Positions 10,178 to 21,379 of a stretch of DNA of 64,000 nucleotides are shown here, piece after piece; positions within the stretch are counted from its first letter, which is position 1; each line of letters begins with the position of its first letter. The notes beneath the pieces are model-generated. The model made no database searches and was not told the origin of the DNA. It was given only the letters and a program-made list of their open reading frames with translations. This DNA is from Harmonia axyridis. Taxonomy: Eukaryota; Arthropoda; Insecta; Coleoptera; Coccinellidae. The translations under genes were made by a program, and so were the position numbers. Where the stretch lies: contig NC_059507.1 in the NCBI RefSeq assembly GCF_914767665.1, positions 18,416,718 through 18,480,717 on the forward strand, written 5' to 3'.

Positions 10178-11907
10178 CTATTTTTTTTTACAAGTTTTTG
10201 AAATGTTCAGGTCCTGTTCATCCTCTGTTGTTACTGGGAGTTTGCATATTTTCGTGATTAATCTTCTAATGTTGAAGTTGTCTTTAGTGCGTAAGGTTAC
10301 CACTCGCACTAGACCATCGTTGCCATGGTGAGTTTCTCGTACTTTTGCGAGAGGCCAGTTATTTGGATTGACATTTTCTTGTTTTATCAGCACGATGTCC
10401 CCGATTTTCAGGTTTTCTTCTTTCCTTATCCATTTAAATCTATGCTAGTCTAGTTAAGTATTCGTTGGTCCATTTTTTCCAAAAATCCTTTTTCATCGCC
10501 TGAATAATGGACCATCTGTTGTGAAGACTCAACCTTTCATCTGATGAAAATGGAGTTTCAGGAATCATTTTAAGGGGGTGTCCGATTAGGAAGTGCCCCG
10601 GCGTGATCACATCTATATTCTCTGGATCTTCTGAGAGGGCTGTTAATGGGCGTGAATTCAGGCATGCTTCTATTTGACACAGTAGGGTTGACAGTTCCTC
10701 ATATGTGAGTGTGTGGTTGCCGATTACTCGTTTCAGATGATACTTGATGAATTTGACTCCAACTTCCCATAGACCTCCATGATGAGGGGATGCTGGAGGA
10801 TTCCAATGCCATCGCACGGCTTCGATTGCAACTGCTTCTTTTAGGGCTTGTTCGTCAATAGCTTCTTTGGTTTCCTTGTCCAGGATTTTCTTGGCGCCGA
10901 CAAAATTCGTTCCGTTGTCTGAGTACAAATCGGTGCATATTCCTCTGCGCGAGATGAATCTTCTGAAGGCGGCCATGAAGGCATTTGATGTTAAATCTGT
11001 TACTGCTTCTATGTGAATTGCCTTGGTTGACAGGCAGATGAATATCGCTATGTATCCTTTGTACGATTTGCATCCTCTTCCTCTGGAAAGCCTTATTTGC
11101 ACCGGTCCTGCATAGTCTATTCCCGAGTGCGTGAAAGGATGGGATGGAGATACTCTGGGTTTTGGCAGCGATCCCATCAATTGGTTTCGGGTCTCTGCTC
11201 GGAATCTCGTGCACACAACGCATTGTCGGACGACATGTTTCACTTTGTTCCTTGCTTGGATAATCCAATAGTTTTGTCGAAGATAGTTGAGAGTGGCTTG
11301 ATTTCCTCCATGTAAAGTTTGATTATGAGCGTCCCTTATTATGAGATAACTAAGATGACCATTCATTGGTAATATAATGGGGTGTCTTTGACTGTATTCT
11401 AATGGAGCATTGTGTATTCTTCCGTCCACTCTGAGTAAACCTTGTGGATATAAGAATGGGTTAAGACTCTTTAAGTGGCTCGATTTTTTGACTTTTCCTG
11501 TCAGTATCATCTGTTCGATATCGGATTGAAAGTAAGCCCTTTGTACCAATCTGAGTATAGCTGTTTTGCTTTCCAGCAACTCTTCCGCTTCAAGGGATGT
11601 GCTGGCTCGGCGATTTTGTGGTTTCATAAATCTCCGGCAGTAAGCCATAATTCTTATGGTTTTCTGAAAGGAAGAATATTTGCTCAATATTTCCGGGTCT
11701 TTTTCTATACTAGCTGTATTCGCAGAAATCTCTTTTCTCCTCAGGTCCTGCGTCGTTTCCGGTGTTTCCAAAGAATTGGATTACTTGCGTTGTCGGATGT
11801 TTCAACCATTCAGGTCCATTCCACCATAGATCATTTGTTACCAGTGCACCTGGCCTCAATCTTCGTGAAATCAGATCTGCAGGATTGTCGGTCGATTTAA
11901 CGTAGTA
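10178..11907 (-). pseudogene. BEL/Pao pol: RNase H end, integrase and C-terminal domain
   Basis: From right to left, 11907-11710 carries the RNase H/pre-integrase junction (YYVKSTDNPADLISRRL, LWWNGPEWL). The frame 11771-10440 carries the integrase: a zinc-binding region (LIIRDAHNQTLHGG, then CVVCTRF), the core (HSGIDYAGP with the first Asp, SDNGTNFVGA with the second Asp, GLWEVGVKF with the Glu) and CLNSRPLT. The frame 10393-10178 holds the Pao-type tail (WPLAKVRETHHGNDGLVRVV). The integrase triad D,D,E is intact, but the frames are broken at about 11740 and 10400-10440. It would insert element cDNA into the genome. Confidence 0.88.
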
Positions 11908-12595
11908 TAGTATATCCAAAGTCACTTGAACTAGTCTATAAAAACGCTTAGCTAGAGATAATTGCAAAACAGTCATAAACCATAGGCGCACAATTTTCAA
12001 ACCCTTGAGTTGAAAATAATATTTTTCGGCAACCGTCCGAGAAGTACTCTCTTCCCGGACGCTTTTTCTCTGAGAAAGTAGCATTTCCCGGCCTAGTCCG
12101 GAAAGTACGTACTTCCAGGACTCGCTTACGCTCGTCCTATAATTTTGTCTATTCGTCCAAAAAAACACTATTTTCCGGACTTAATACGTAAATTACTATT
12201 TTGCGTAGATATGTATGGGACTCAGATGTCGATTCTTTCAGAAAATTTGTGACGTAAAAAACTTTATCTGTTACATCAAAAATGATACTTTGTCATTCTA
12301 CGGTGTTATAATTTGATTATTCTTTATTCTCGACCTGTAATATACTATCAAGGAACGTTATCAACGATGATGAACTGATCGTTGCATAGAATTATAAGAG
12401 CATGATATGAATTCGGAAATGTTTTCTCTGATAAGACAAACTAGGGTAGAATAGGTGCATGACCTTGAGATCCTTGAATGACATCCTTCTACGTCAAATT
12501 AGCAGCTACGTTGCCGAATTGAATTTTATTTCTTCGTTATTGTAAGGCGAAATTTATGTCCCTTAGTGGAAGCAGAAGGCTAAATGATAATGATG

Positions 12596-13050
12596 TACAG
12601 GGTGATTCACCGCGATGGTCTATTAGACGTTTATGGTAAACTAATAATAATTTTGTGCTGAAAATTTATACAATTTCCTTTTATACCGGAAACAGAGAAC
12701 TACTTTCTTATTTCAAATGACACACCCAGTATATTATTGCATTATCAGATAGCTTGGTTGATGATAATTTCAGCAATATGGCAATACTTGAGTATGAGCT
12801 CAACGGTTCATAAGTTGAAGAGATTCCTATAGATATCTTATGAAAAGTTTTTTGCAAAAAACCTATATTTTTTATTCATTTAGTTAATTTTACGTAGGTA
12901 TGAAAAGAGAGGGGTCTCAAGCAAATCCTATACTTAAAGAGTTATCCAGGAAAAACTTGAACTAAGGAAAACTGCAATTTCTCATTGAATGGAGTAGTCT
13001 ATGACTTCCAAAAAACATAAAAAGAAACTAAAAAGTCGAAATTTCATTAA
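12596..13050. repeat. Left arm of an inner inverted-repeat (foldback) unit
   Basis: The last about 90 bases (12950-13045: GTTATCCAGGAAAAACTTG, then TAGTCTATGACTTCC) pair with 14745-14845 in reverse complement, with mismatches. The unit begins at 12599 with CAGGGTGATTCAC followed by CTATTAGACGTTTA, a terminus similar to those at 19637 and 27610. The Harbinger and Gypsy elements later inserted between or beside the arms. Confidence 0.6.
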
Positions 13051-13331
13051 GAGCCCGTTCACATGACGAGCGGTTTCCGCGCGGTTTGAAACCGCGCGTT
13101 TACAAGTACATGAATTTTCTTCGAAGCGTACACATGCCTCCGCGCGGTTTTATGTACCGCGCGTAGAGCACGGTTCTAGAGCTTGCCCGTAGTAACCGCG
13201 CGTTGGCGCGCGGTTTGAGATCATAGGTTTCTAATATAACCGTTCAGATGACCGCGCGGGCACGAGCTGATAGATGCCAGAGACGTATTTACGTATTTTC
13301 CTTCGATCCGTTCGGTCAGAAATATTTCAAA

Positions 13332-13505
13332 ATGGAACCGGACGCTCCTAAATTATTCATAGATGAAATTGAGAATTTTCCTGTAATATGCGACATGACA
13401 AGTAGTGTATATTCAGATAAAAACTCAAGGAGACGGGCTTGGGAAGAACTCGTCATCATATCCTGTGAAGGAGATGCTAATGAAGAAAAAAAATTTATTA
13501 TGTGA
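13332..13505 (+). pseudogene. Truncated MADF-domain protein of the Harbinger element
   Basis: The ATG at 13332 opens a frame with FIDEIENFPVICDMTSSVYS and RRRAWEELV, the first two helices of a MADF (Myb/SANT-like) DNA-binding domain. The frame then runs into a charged stretch and stops at 13505, short of the usual 80-90 residues. PIF/Harbinger elements commonly encode such a second protein that helps the transposase bind DNA and enter the nucleus, so this fits as the remnant of that gene. Confidence 0.7.
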
Positions 13506-13783
13506 CCACATAAAAATGATAATAGCTCTTTATTTAGAAATCATGAGATACACGTAGAACAAATACAAATGAAGAGAAATAGTATCAAAATAACATTCAC
13601 CTACCACTTAACAGCAGAAATCTACTATACTAAGTATATGGTTCTAATTATAATTATTCAACAATAAATTAAAAATTATATTCTTAAATGGTTTATAATT
13701 ATTTATTTCTTTGATTTCATTAGGCAGTCTATTGAAAAACTTTAAACAACTATATTCTAGCTGCTATTTGTGTTGAATTTAAT

Positions 13784-14385
13784 TTACTTTTTTTTTTTCT
13801 GTCGAGCCACGTGTCCTACCCACTGCCACTTCAATTCTGCAACACGCGCTATAATATCTACGACTCTAGTTCTTTGTCGGATTTCTTCATTCCTTTTTCT
13901 GTCTCTGAGACTGACATTGAGCATAGTTCTTTCCATCGCTCTCTGCATCACCCTCACCTGGTTTGCGGTCTTCTTAGTTATTGCCATAGTTTCCAGGCCA
14001 TATGTCACTACCGGTAATATGCAGGCATCGAAAACTTTCCTTTTAAGGTTTATGGGATGTCGTTATTCCTGAATATATATTTCATCTTTCCAAAAGTCAT
14101 CCAAGTTAGCCTGATTCTTCTTTTTATCTCTGCTGTTTGATTTTCTTTGCCGATTCTTATTGAGTGTCTTGAATATTATATATTCTTCTACATTTTCAAG
14201 TTGTGTGCCGTCAATGTGTATGTGTTCTGTGGTGTTGTTGATAAGTTTGGTCTTCGAAACATTAATTTTCAAACCTACTTTTTTCAGAGCATCACTAAGT
14301 TGTTTCAACATCTCGCTCAATTCCTGCATGTTGCTACTTATTATGACGATGTCATCGGCAAAACGAAGATGATTTAAGTAGGATC
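13784..14385 (-). pseudogene. RTE-group LINE reverse transcriptase fragment
   Basis: Minus-strand frames show RFADDIVIIS (the RT active site, near 14350-14380), GLKINVSKTKL and, after a frameshift, the C-terminal block YGLETMAITKK, RVMQRAMERTMLNVSLRDR, then WQWVGHVAR. This is the familiar end of insect RTE-type endonuclease-RT proteins. The 5' part is missing and the 3' end is truncated at a homopolymer (about 13786-13798). The fragment sits wholly inside the Harbinger element. Confidence 0.85.
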
Positions 14386-14845
14386 AGTTTTAATTGATGA
14401 ATAATAGAAACTATTTGATCTATAATTACCTATCAAAACTCAAAAAAGTTTAATTTTCACATAAATCTGATACTGAATCCAGATTCAAATCAAAATGTAG
14501 AATTCAAACTGAATACGGGCCGTTACGGCAACGCGCGGTCACCGCTTGGCAACCGCGTTCCATGTGAACGGTATCTAATTATCCACCGCTCATTCAACCG
14601 CGCGTAGACCGCTTGTCATGTGAACGTGCTCTAATTGTAATAAATTATTCGTTAAGATGGTTGAAAATCCATAAACCAATGAAATTTTCAATTACGAATA
14701 ATTAATGACATTTCATGAAATGTCAAATTTAGTTATCTAAATTTCAATATTAGTTTCTATGTTTTCCGGAAGTCATAGACTACTTCACTCAGTTAGAAAT
14801 TGTAGTATTTTCTTAGTTCTTCCTCGATAACTTTTTCGTATTCAG

Positions 14846-15076
14846 TGTATTAGGGAGCGGTTATATGGTTTAGATATTTGTACAACAAGAAGTACTTCTA
14901 CTATCAGTTTTAACAAGTGTATTTGTCTAACAAGATTACACGGCAAGCATGGCGTTACTAGCGGCCATTGTTCTTGTACATCTGTAACTGTCATGTGCAT
15001 AGACTGGATACTCATAGAATAGCATGTGACATATCAATGTTGCCAACATACTATTTTACATATTTGATATAATACA
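14846..15076 (-). repeat. Gypsy-1 3' LTR
   Basis: 231 bases. The inner end is fixed by the adjoining polypurine tract (15077-15088) and the outer end by the TTCAG duplication. The 156 bases at 14921-15076 match the 5' LTR with two differences seen. Confidence 0.88.
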
Positions 15077-15085
15077 TCTCCCCTT

Positions 15086-15298
15086 TTATAAATCCAACTT
15101 GTTGGGTCTTTTAACAAAACGACCAGAACGTGTTGTACCTATAACTGGTTTCTTAAGTATAGGGGAGTCAACATGAAAATCTGATGACTTTCTTAATACT
15201 ACATTGTTAGAAGAACTCGCAATGTTTTCATGCTCATTACTTAGCATATTATTTTCTATTGGTTCTGATGATTCAGAATTTGGCTGAGCCTCAATCAT
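15086..15298 (-). CDS. Gypsy-1 pol C-terminal tail
   Basis: 70 residues, ending TRSGRFVKRPNKLDL just before the polypurine tract, the usual end of this class of Gypsy polyproteins. It overlaps the end of the main frame by 8 bases in a different frame, so it is probably the last part of pol displaced by a small frameshift rather than a separate protein. Confidence 0.6.
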   Translation of the reverse strand: MIEAQPNSESSEPIENNMLSNEHENIASSSNNVVLRKSSDFHVDSPILKKPVIGTTRSGRFVKRPNKLDL

Positions 15299-18200
15299 TT
15301 TTAGATAGTTTTATATCATGACGATTTCTTCTAACATTATTTCCCATGTTATTCTTAACTATATAAGATCTAGGAGCCTCATGTTTGTTTACAATAACAC
15401 CTGGTTCCCTTGTCTTTTGGTAATGATTATAAATAGTTACATTATCATCTTTGTTGAGTACAGGCAAATTTTTATTACGTGTTTTATTAAAATTATATAG
15501 ATTAATCTCTCTTTTCTTTTCTAACTTCTCATGAACATTCTGACACAATTCAGGATGTAGTAACCTATCAGAAATTGGTACCTTAGTTTTACATCTACGA
15601 CTAAGCAATAATTGTGCTGGAGAATAATCCATATATTTGAGTGGTGAATTTCTATAATTTAACAAAGCACTATCAATATCCTTCCTTTCCGATTTTTTAA
15701 AAATATTCTTTGCTATGGATACAGCCTTTTCAGCCAACCCATTTGAGCGTGCAAAATGTGGACTTCTGAACAGTAATCTAAAATTCCAAGAATCAGCGAA
15801 TTTTCTAAAATGTAAACTGTTGAAGGGTACATTATCTGCTACTAGAGAGTCTGGGGGACCAAACCTAGCAAATACAGGTCTTATTGCTTTTATGGTAGAA
15901 TAAGCACTTTTATCTGGGATCGGTAGTATTTCCAACCAATTTGAGTAAGCATCAAATAGTACTATATAACTTTGATTACTATAAGTGAATATATCAGTTC
16001 CCAAGCGTTCCCAGGGTCTTTGAGGTAATGGATAAGGTAACAGAGATTGTTTAGGATTTTTACGAGCAAATCTTTCACACTTTTTACAAGATTTCACAAA
16101 ATGCTCAACATCCTTTGCCTGTCCTGGCCAATAAAATATGCTCCTCGCCAAAGCTTTGGTTTTTTCAATGCCAAAATGACCTTGATGTAACAACTGAAGC
16201 ATCTCAGCTTTCATTTTTATAGGTAATACTAATTTATTTTTAAAGAATATTAAATCACTTTCAACATAAAGCTCTTCTCTAATTTTGAAAAAATGTTTAA
16301 GTTCTCCTATAATTTTATTTTTATCAGGCCAACAAGTATCAATAAATGTTTTCACCTGCTTCAAAACAAGATCATTATTTATTTCCCCACTAATTTGTAA
16401 TTTACGTTTATCTGATATTGGTAAATATTTTGTCACGCAATGAACAGAATATTCTATTTCTGCATTGGATTTTAAATCTGGATTATTCAAAAAAGCTCGC
16501 GATAAAGCATCAGCTATAAATAGATATTTTCCTGGTTTATATTTAATTGTCACATTGTATCTTAATAATTTCAGTCTCATTCTTTGTACTCTTGGAGTTG
16601 CTGACGATAACTCCTTCTTAAATATTGATTCAAGTGGTTTATGATCACTATTGATCAGCACTGGTAAACCATATATGAAGAAATGAAATTTCTGTACACT
16701 AAAAAGAATTGCTAAACACTCTTTTTCAATTTGACTGTATTTGACTTCGCTTTTTGTTAAGCTTCGTGAAGCGAATGCGATAGGATGACCATCCTGTATA
16801 AGGACACTTCCTAACCCATCTTTCGAACTATCTGTTTCTATTACAATAGGTTTCTTAGGATCAAAGAACGATAAAACAGGTGCATTGACAATTAATTGTT
16901 TAAGATTGTCAACCGCTGCTTGATGTTCTGCTGACCACTGCCACTCAACATCATTTCTTGTCAAATTTCTTAATGATGCACTAATTTTCGACATATTTGG
17001 TATAAATTTACTAACATATTTAACCATGCCTAAAAATCTTAACAACTGAGTTTTATTTTGGGGATTCGGCATTTTAATAATAGCATCTGTATAACTTTCA
17101 TTAGTAGAGATTCCTTTCTTAGAAAATATTTGACCCATATATCTGACATTATCCTTTTTGAACTGAATTTTGGAAAAATTAAATTTTAAATTATATTTAA
17201 CAGCTCTATCAAGAACTTCTTTTAAATTTTTGTCATGTTCAGCTTCTGTTTCGCCTATTATGATCAGGTCATCAAAATATAATCCAACACCATCAATATC
17301 ACCAAATACCTTATAGTTTTTCTTTTGGAATGCTTCTGGCGCCGAATTAATACCAAATGCCAATCTAGTGAATTGATACCTTCCAAAAGGCGTACCAAAG
17401 GTGCACAAATCACAGCTTGCCTCATCTAAAGCAATCTGCCAATACCCATCCTTCATATCAAGAACGCTAAAGAATCTTTTGTTACTTAATTTGTATGAAA
17501 TTTCTTCAAGAGATGGTATAAGAAAGTGTTCGCGTTTGATGCTTTCATTCAAACTTTTTGGATCAAGACACAATCTTATATCACCATTAGGTTTTTCTAC
17601 AATTACTAGTGGATGTAAAAAAGACGTTGGTTTGTCAACCTTCTTTATAACACCTAATCTACACATATCATCAAGTTTATTTTTTAATTTATTTCTTAAA
17701 GTTTGTGGCACACGTCTGATTGGTGAAATTGTAGGTACTGCATTATCTTTCAACGTTATATGATAATCATTCGGAAATCTACCTAAACCTTTGAATACCT
17801 GAGGATACTTGGACTTCAATTCCTCGAGTGATCTGAAATTTGTATTAACATTTTTTACCACATTATCAACTCGTCTGATTAATTTCAATGCCATACAACC
17901 AGCTAAACCGAGTAATGGAACTTGATTTTTACAATCGACTACAATGAAATCAACAATTGCATTTCTGTTCTTACAACTACATTCTAAAGAAATTTCTCCT
18001 ATTGGCCTTATTTTGAATTTATCACTACCATATGCTACTAAAGTTACTTTCGTAGGTTTAACTTTCAAAATTTTGCAACGATCAAGTACATATGCTGGAA
18101 GAATACTTACTTCAGCACCAGTGTCTAATTTAAATTCAATTTCTTTTCCATCAAAAATAAGTTTCTGTTTCCACATTGTATCTTCTTCCTTGTTTACACC

Positions 18201-18533
18201 TACAGCACCTACTGATTTCACTGAATCAACGAAAAACTCATCACTATCACTGTCTTCTTGGTCTGTTCTATCTTCTTTCTTCTGTACGTCATCAACTTTC
18301 TTCCTTCTCTCAGATGTCTCGTTTCCTTTTCTAGTTTGATTCTTCTTTCCTTTGTTTCTACAAACAGATGCGAAATGGTTCCTTCCTTGGCAAATGGCAC
18401 AAGTTTTTCCCAAGGCTGGGCATTTCTTCTTTGTATCATGTTTGTATCCACAATATTTACCTTTTGCACTCTTCTGTCGTAAAAGTGTATATTTTAGATA
18501 TTCCAAAAACACATGGAAATTTTTGAATGTCAT
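15291..18533 (-). CDS. Gypsy-1 gag end and pol: zinc knuckle, protease, RT, RNase H, integrase
   Basis: One 1080-residue frame. Visible in order: Cys/His cluster KYCGYKHDTKKKCP and CAICQGRNHFASVC (residues about 27-58); aspartic protease FKLDTGAEVSIL (about 135-145); RT with LDMKDGYWQIALD and the active site YFDDLIII; RNase H IETDSSKDGLGSVL; integrase zinc finger HQGHFGIEKTKAL with CKKCERF; integrase core LGTDIF and ADNVPFNS. The second catalytic Asp block is ADNVPF rather than the usual DNGPQF. The gag N-terminus upstream (18534-18900) is broken by stops. The frame is unusually intact compared with the other elements here. Confidence 0.92.
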   Translation of the reverse strand: MTFKNFHVFLEYLKYTLLRQKSAKGKYCGYKHDTKKKCPALGKTCAICQGRNHFASVCRNKGKKNQTRKGNETSERRKKVDDVQKKEDRTDQEDSDSDEFFVDSVKSVGAVGVNKEEDTMWKQKLIFDGKEIEFKLDTGAEVSILPAYVLDRCKILKVKPTKVTLVAYGSDKFKIRPIGEISLECSCKNRNAIVDFIVVDCKNQVPLLGLAGCMALKLIRRVDNVVKNVNTNFRSLEELKSKYPQVFKGLGRFPNDYHITLKDNAVPTISPIRRVPQTLRNKLKNKLDDMCRLGVIKKVDKPTSFLHPLVIVEKPNGDIRLCLDPKSLNESIKREHFLIPSLEEISYKLSNKRFFSVLDMKDGYWQIALDEASCDLCTFGTPFGRYQFTRLAFGINSAPEAFQKKNYKVFGDIDGVGLYFDDLIIIGETEAEHDKNLKEVLDRAVKYNLKFNFSKIQFKKDNVRYMGQIFSKKGISTNESYTDAIIKMPNPQNKTQLLRFLGMVKYVSKFIPNMSKISASLRNLTRNDVEWQWSAEHQAAVDNLKQLIVNAPVLSFFDPKKPIVIETDSSKDGLGSVLIQDGHPIAFASRSLTKSEVKYSQIEKECLAILFSVQKFHFFIYGLPVLINSDHKPLESIFKKELSSATPRVQRMRLKLLRYNVTIKYKPGKYLFIADALSRAFLNNPDLKSNAEIEYSVHCVTKYLPISDKRKLQISGEINNDLVLKQVKTFIDTCWPDKNKIIGELKHFFKIREELYVESDLIFFKNKLVLPIKMKAEMLQLLHQGHFGIEKTKALARSIFYWPGQAKDVEHFVKSCKKCERFARKNPKQSLLPYPLPQRPWERLGTDIFTYSNQSYIVLFDAYSNWLEILPIPDKSAYSTIKAIRPVFARFGPPDSLVADNVPFNSLHFRKFADSWNFRLLFRSPHFARSNGLAEKAVSIAKNIFKKSERKDIDSALLNYRNSPLKYMDYSPAQLLLSRRCKTKVPISDRLLHPELCQNVHEKLEKKREINLYNFNKTRNKNLPVLNKDDNVTIYNHYQKTREPGVIVNKHEAPRSYIVKNNMGNNVRRNRHDIKLSKND

Positions 18534-19236
18534 CTGACTAACTTGGCTCTTTTTCCAGTAATAAAGCCAATTGTGAATTATCTATAAGGAGTTTTTCTAT
18601 CTGTTTAATACATGATCAGATAACGCTTCTGTTCTCTTTTGTAGTTCCATCTTCTGTCGCAATAGATTCAAATTCTCACGAAAGAGAATGTAGTTTTATA
18701 GTTTGTGGAAAATAAACGAAAAATTCCTGAAATGAAGTAACATTCATCCAATGGAATCAATAATTATACAAACCCTTCAAACGAACCTGAACTGAAAATG
18801 CATTCGATGATATCAATGTTCATTTCCAAATTTTGACAAATATCTATCGAATTTTCGATTCGCCGAAGACTTTGCATTGTATCTGTCGGCATTTATTTAA
18901 ATATTGAATAACAATTTTGGAAACTGCAAACTTTTTCAAGAACTTTCATATTTCGAAATGGAATATTTATTATTAACATGACACTGACAGTCAAATTGTC
19001 CACAGATACCACAGAAATATGGGAGTTGAAATGTCAAAATGATCCGAAACACCCCGTATACTCGAAAACCGCGAGGAGAATCGAAGGTTTGGGATTTTTC
19101 CCGGGATCTCCAGACGATTTTGAGGGGGGTCTTATTCTTGTCATTTTTGCTCTAGATGGTCCCGTTTGGGCTGTGATTTTACGTTTAAAGTTTGACGTAA
19201 ATGTGCAAGCGGTTTTATATATACTTAGACTCGCTC
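18467..19236. repeat. Direct repeat copy A of the Gypsy-1 5' region
   Basis: About 770 bases almost identical to 22655-23430, joined on the left to the intact pol frame. It lacks an 18-base stretch present in copy B between two CCGTA motifs (after CACCCCGTA near 19059), which looks like a microhomology deletion. It ends at TATATATACTTAGA, after which A and B diverge completely. Confidence 0.85.
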
Positions 19237-20150
19237 TGCTCGCCGAAGGGGCTCCGCCCCTTGGACCCCGTCACTATGCCGGTAGATCCTTCACTGGGTA
19301 TCCCTCTAGAAAATAAAAGATTTTTTTCGGAAACCTTGTATCGTTAGCTGATTTCAGACGATTCACTCGGTATCCTATGCTGATTCTAGGGTAGAATTCT
19401 ATATGACTTCTTTCCTAGAACATACCATTTCGCCCTTGCTCACATGAAAATATTTGATGCAAATAACTTTCCATGACGACAAATCAAGGGCGGTCCTAGC
19501 CTTAAGTTTGAGGTTTGAGGGGGTTCGCCGTTAAGGGTTTCGAGTTTTTCTATGGTACCAAATCCCAGATTACACCGATATCGAGCTTAACCTCTCAAAA
19601 ATATTTATATTTAGATATTTATATGAATATTTATACAGGGTGTTTCAAGTTCGAAGGCCTATTAGACGTTTCTGGAGAACGGGGCCGATTTGAAATCTGA
19701 AAATTCAGAATATGACATTGTTCATGATGCCCTAAAAATATTTTAGTTCTGGCACTTCCGGTTATACAAGAAAGATTTCCATTCTCAATTACTCTCTGCT
19801 AAAATTATTGCGTTAGTTCTCATAGTTTTCAAAATATTAAGAAAAAACCGTAAAAAAGAGAGAATTTCCATAGTCACTATCACGTGAATTAATATCACTG
19901 TGAATATCCTATGCGTATACTCAATTCACTTTCACAAACTAGAATGATGTTGGAATATCGTGCATATCTTGAATTTGAAAAATAACATCACAGGGTGTTT
20001 CAAATATTGTGCCAAAAATTGTGAACAAAATTTGATCATAACTTTCGATTTTCAAATCAGAACCCTATTTTTTTGTGATTTCGTTGAATTCTACGGTAAA
20101 AATAAGGGTAGTGTTCAAACATGATTATGCTCTCAAATTCAAATAATTGA
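19237..20150. other. Unassigned repeats, MITE-like ends, no gene seen
   Basis: It begins with a GC-rich stretch containing the hairpin GGGGCTCCGCCCC (about 19248-19260). At 19637 CAGGGTGTTTCAAG followed by CCTATTAGACGTTT resembles the termini at 12599 and 27610, and another CAGGGTGTTTCAAA lies at 19993. No domain is recognisable in the short frames. Confidence 0.45.
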
Positions 20151-20159
20151 CAGGATCAT

Positions 20160-20911
20160 TAGGACTACAAGCCAGCCATTTCAAAACGCCTGAAAGTCAT
20201 AGGAATGATTCAGAAACAAGAAAAGTGGGTGCCGTACGAGTTGAAGCCGGGAGGTGTTTGAACGGAGTTTGTTTGTTTGTGAACAGCTGCTTTCGAGGCA
20301 AAGACGGAAGGAATTTCTGCATCCGATTGGGACTGGAGACGAAAAACGGGTTCATTACGATGATCCCAAGCACATAAAATCATGTGGATAACCCGGCCAT
20401 GCTTCCACGTCGACGGCTAAACCGAATATTCTCGGTTCTAAGGTCATGCTCAGTATTTGGTGGGACCAGCTCGCCGTAGTGTATTATGAGTTGTTAAAAC
20501 CGACTGAAACAATCACAGGCGATCGTTATCGAACGCAACCAATGCGTTTGTGTCGAGCATTGAGAGACAAACCGCCGCAATACGACGAGAGAGTAAATGA
20601 ATGGATTTTACTGCATGACAATGCTCGACTCCATGTTGCGAAAGTCAAGATATACTTGAAAAAGTTGAAATGGGAATTCCTACCCCACCCGACGTATTCT
20701 CCAGACGTTGCTCCCTCGGACTATCACTTGTTTCGATCAATAGCACACAGCCTGGCTGACCAGCACTTCCTATCTTATGAAGAATTAAAAACTTGAATCG
20801 ATTCGTGGATCGCTTCAAAAGATGACCAGTTTTTTCAATTCGTACGCTGCCCGAAAGATGTGAGAAAGTATAGTGACCAGCGATGGGCAATATTTCGAAT
20901 CATAAATGTAT
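20160..20911 (+). pseudogene. mariner (Tc1/mariner) transposase fragment
   Basis: Across two frames the translation reads as the C-terminal two thirds of a mariner transposase: a WVPYELKP linker, TGDEK (catalytic Asp region), HASTSTAKPN, IWWDQLAVVYYELLKP, LLHDNARLHVAK (second Asp) and FLPHPTYSPDVAPSDYHLF (third Asp, the D34D spacing of mariner). Frameshifts occur near 20240-20340, with stops at about 20390 and 20795. The N-terminal helix-turn-helix was not found. It would cut and paste its own element; this copy is dead. Confidence 0.9.
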
Positions 20912-21379
20912 AACCAGTGTTTTACAATAAAGCCTCAAATTTCGGTAAAAAAATTTGTACGCTTATGTATTTGTTATATTATAATATATTTATTTACTTA
21001 TAACGGTTTGAGCCTTTCAGGTAGAAATAAAAAAAAAATAGTAAATCTATTGTTTCATATGAAAAAAAAAGAAGACAATTGGCAAGTATAACACAAAATC
21101 TAATTTGGTCTGTGAACCCTTTGAAAACCTTGTAATCACAGCGTCCTCGTCAACATCAATGTCCCTGTATATGTTCAGGAGGACTAAACTGAATCCGATG
21201 CCAATATCGAAAAAACCAGAATAACACCATATGAACTACCATTTATTCATTTCGAAAATAAATTTGCCGAATTTTCTGCTCGAATAGCTGTGCGAAAATT
21301 ATGAGTTTCCATACAGTTTTATAATACGTCATAATCTCAAACAATCTATTAATATGAATTTCCACCAAGTAAAAAACCG

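Larger units (their letters stand above)
7950..11907 (-). mobile_element. BEL/Pao retroelement with env, 3' portion
   Basis: In minus orientation this holds the end of RNase H, the integrase, the DUF5641-like pol C-terminus and an envelope gene. The RNase H reading stops at 11907 in the middle of an HWY-YVKSTDNPADL-type motif. Its missing upstream half is at 24365-25256, so a 12.4-kb insertion separates the two parts. A purine run GAAGAAGGGATTGAG (minus strand, about 8346-8360) just after env is a plausible polypurine tract, putting a 3' LTR at about 7950-8345. No second LTR was available to prove that boundary. Confidence 0.85.
13051..14631. mobile_element. PIF/Harbinger-type element with TAA duplication
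   Basis: The ends are GAGCCCGTTCACATGAC on the left and, reverse complemented, GAGCACGTTCACATGAC on the right. TAA flanks both sides (13048-13050 and 14632-14634), as expected for the 3-bp TWA targets of this superfamily. Both subterminal regions are GC-rich with repeated CCGCGCGGTTT-like motifs, in contrast to the AT-rich surroundings. It carries a truncated MADF protein but no transposase, and an RTE LINE fragment is inserted in it. Confidence 0.85.

Noticed and set aside
10855..11268. 137-residue minus-strand frame in the BEL integrase region
   Set aside because: It overlaps the integrase in another frame and has no domain of its own.
18978..19316. 112-residue plus-strand frame repeated at 23162-23440, apparently a conserved gene
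   Set aside because: The similarity is due to the direct repeat of Gypsy-1 noncoding DNA, and the frames diverge in length with the indel.
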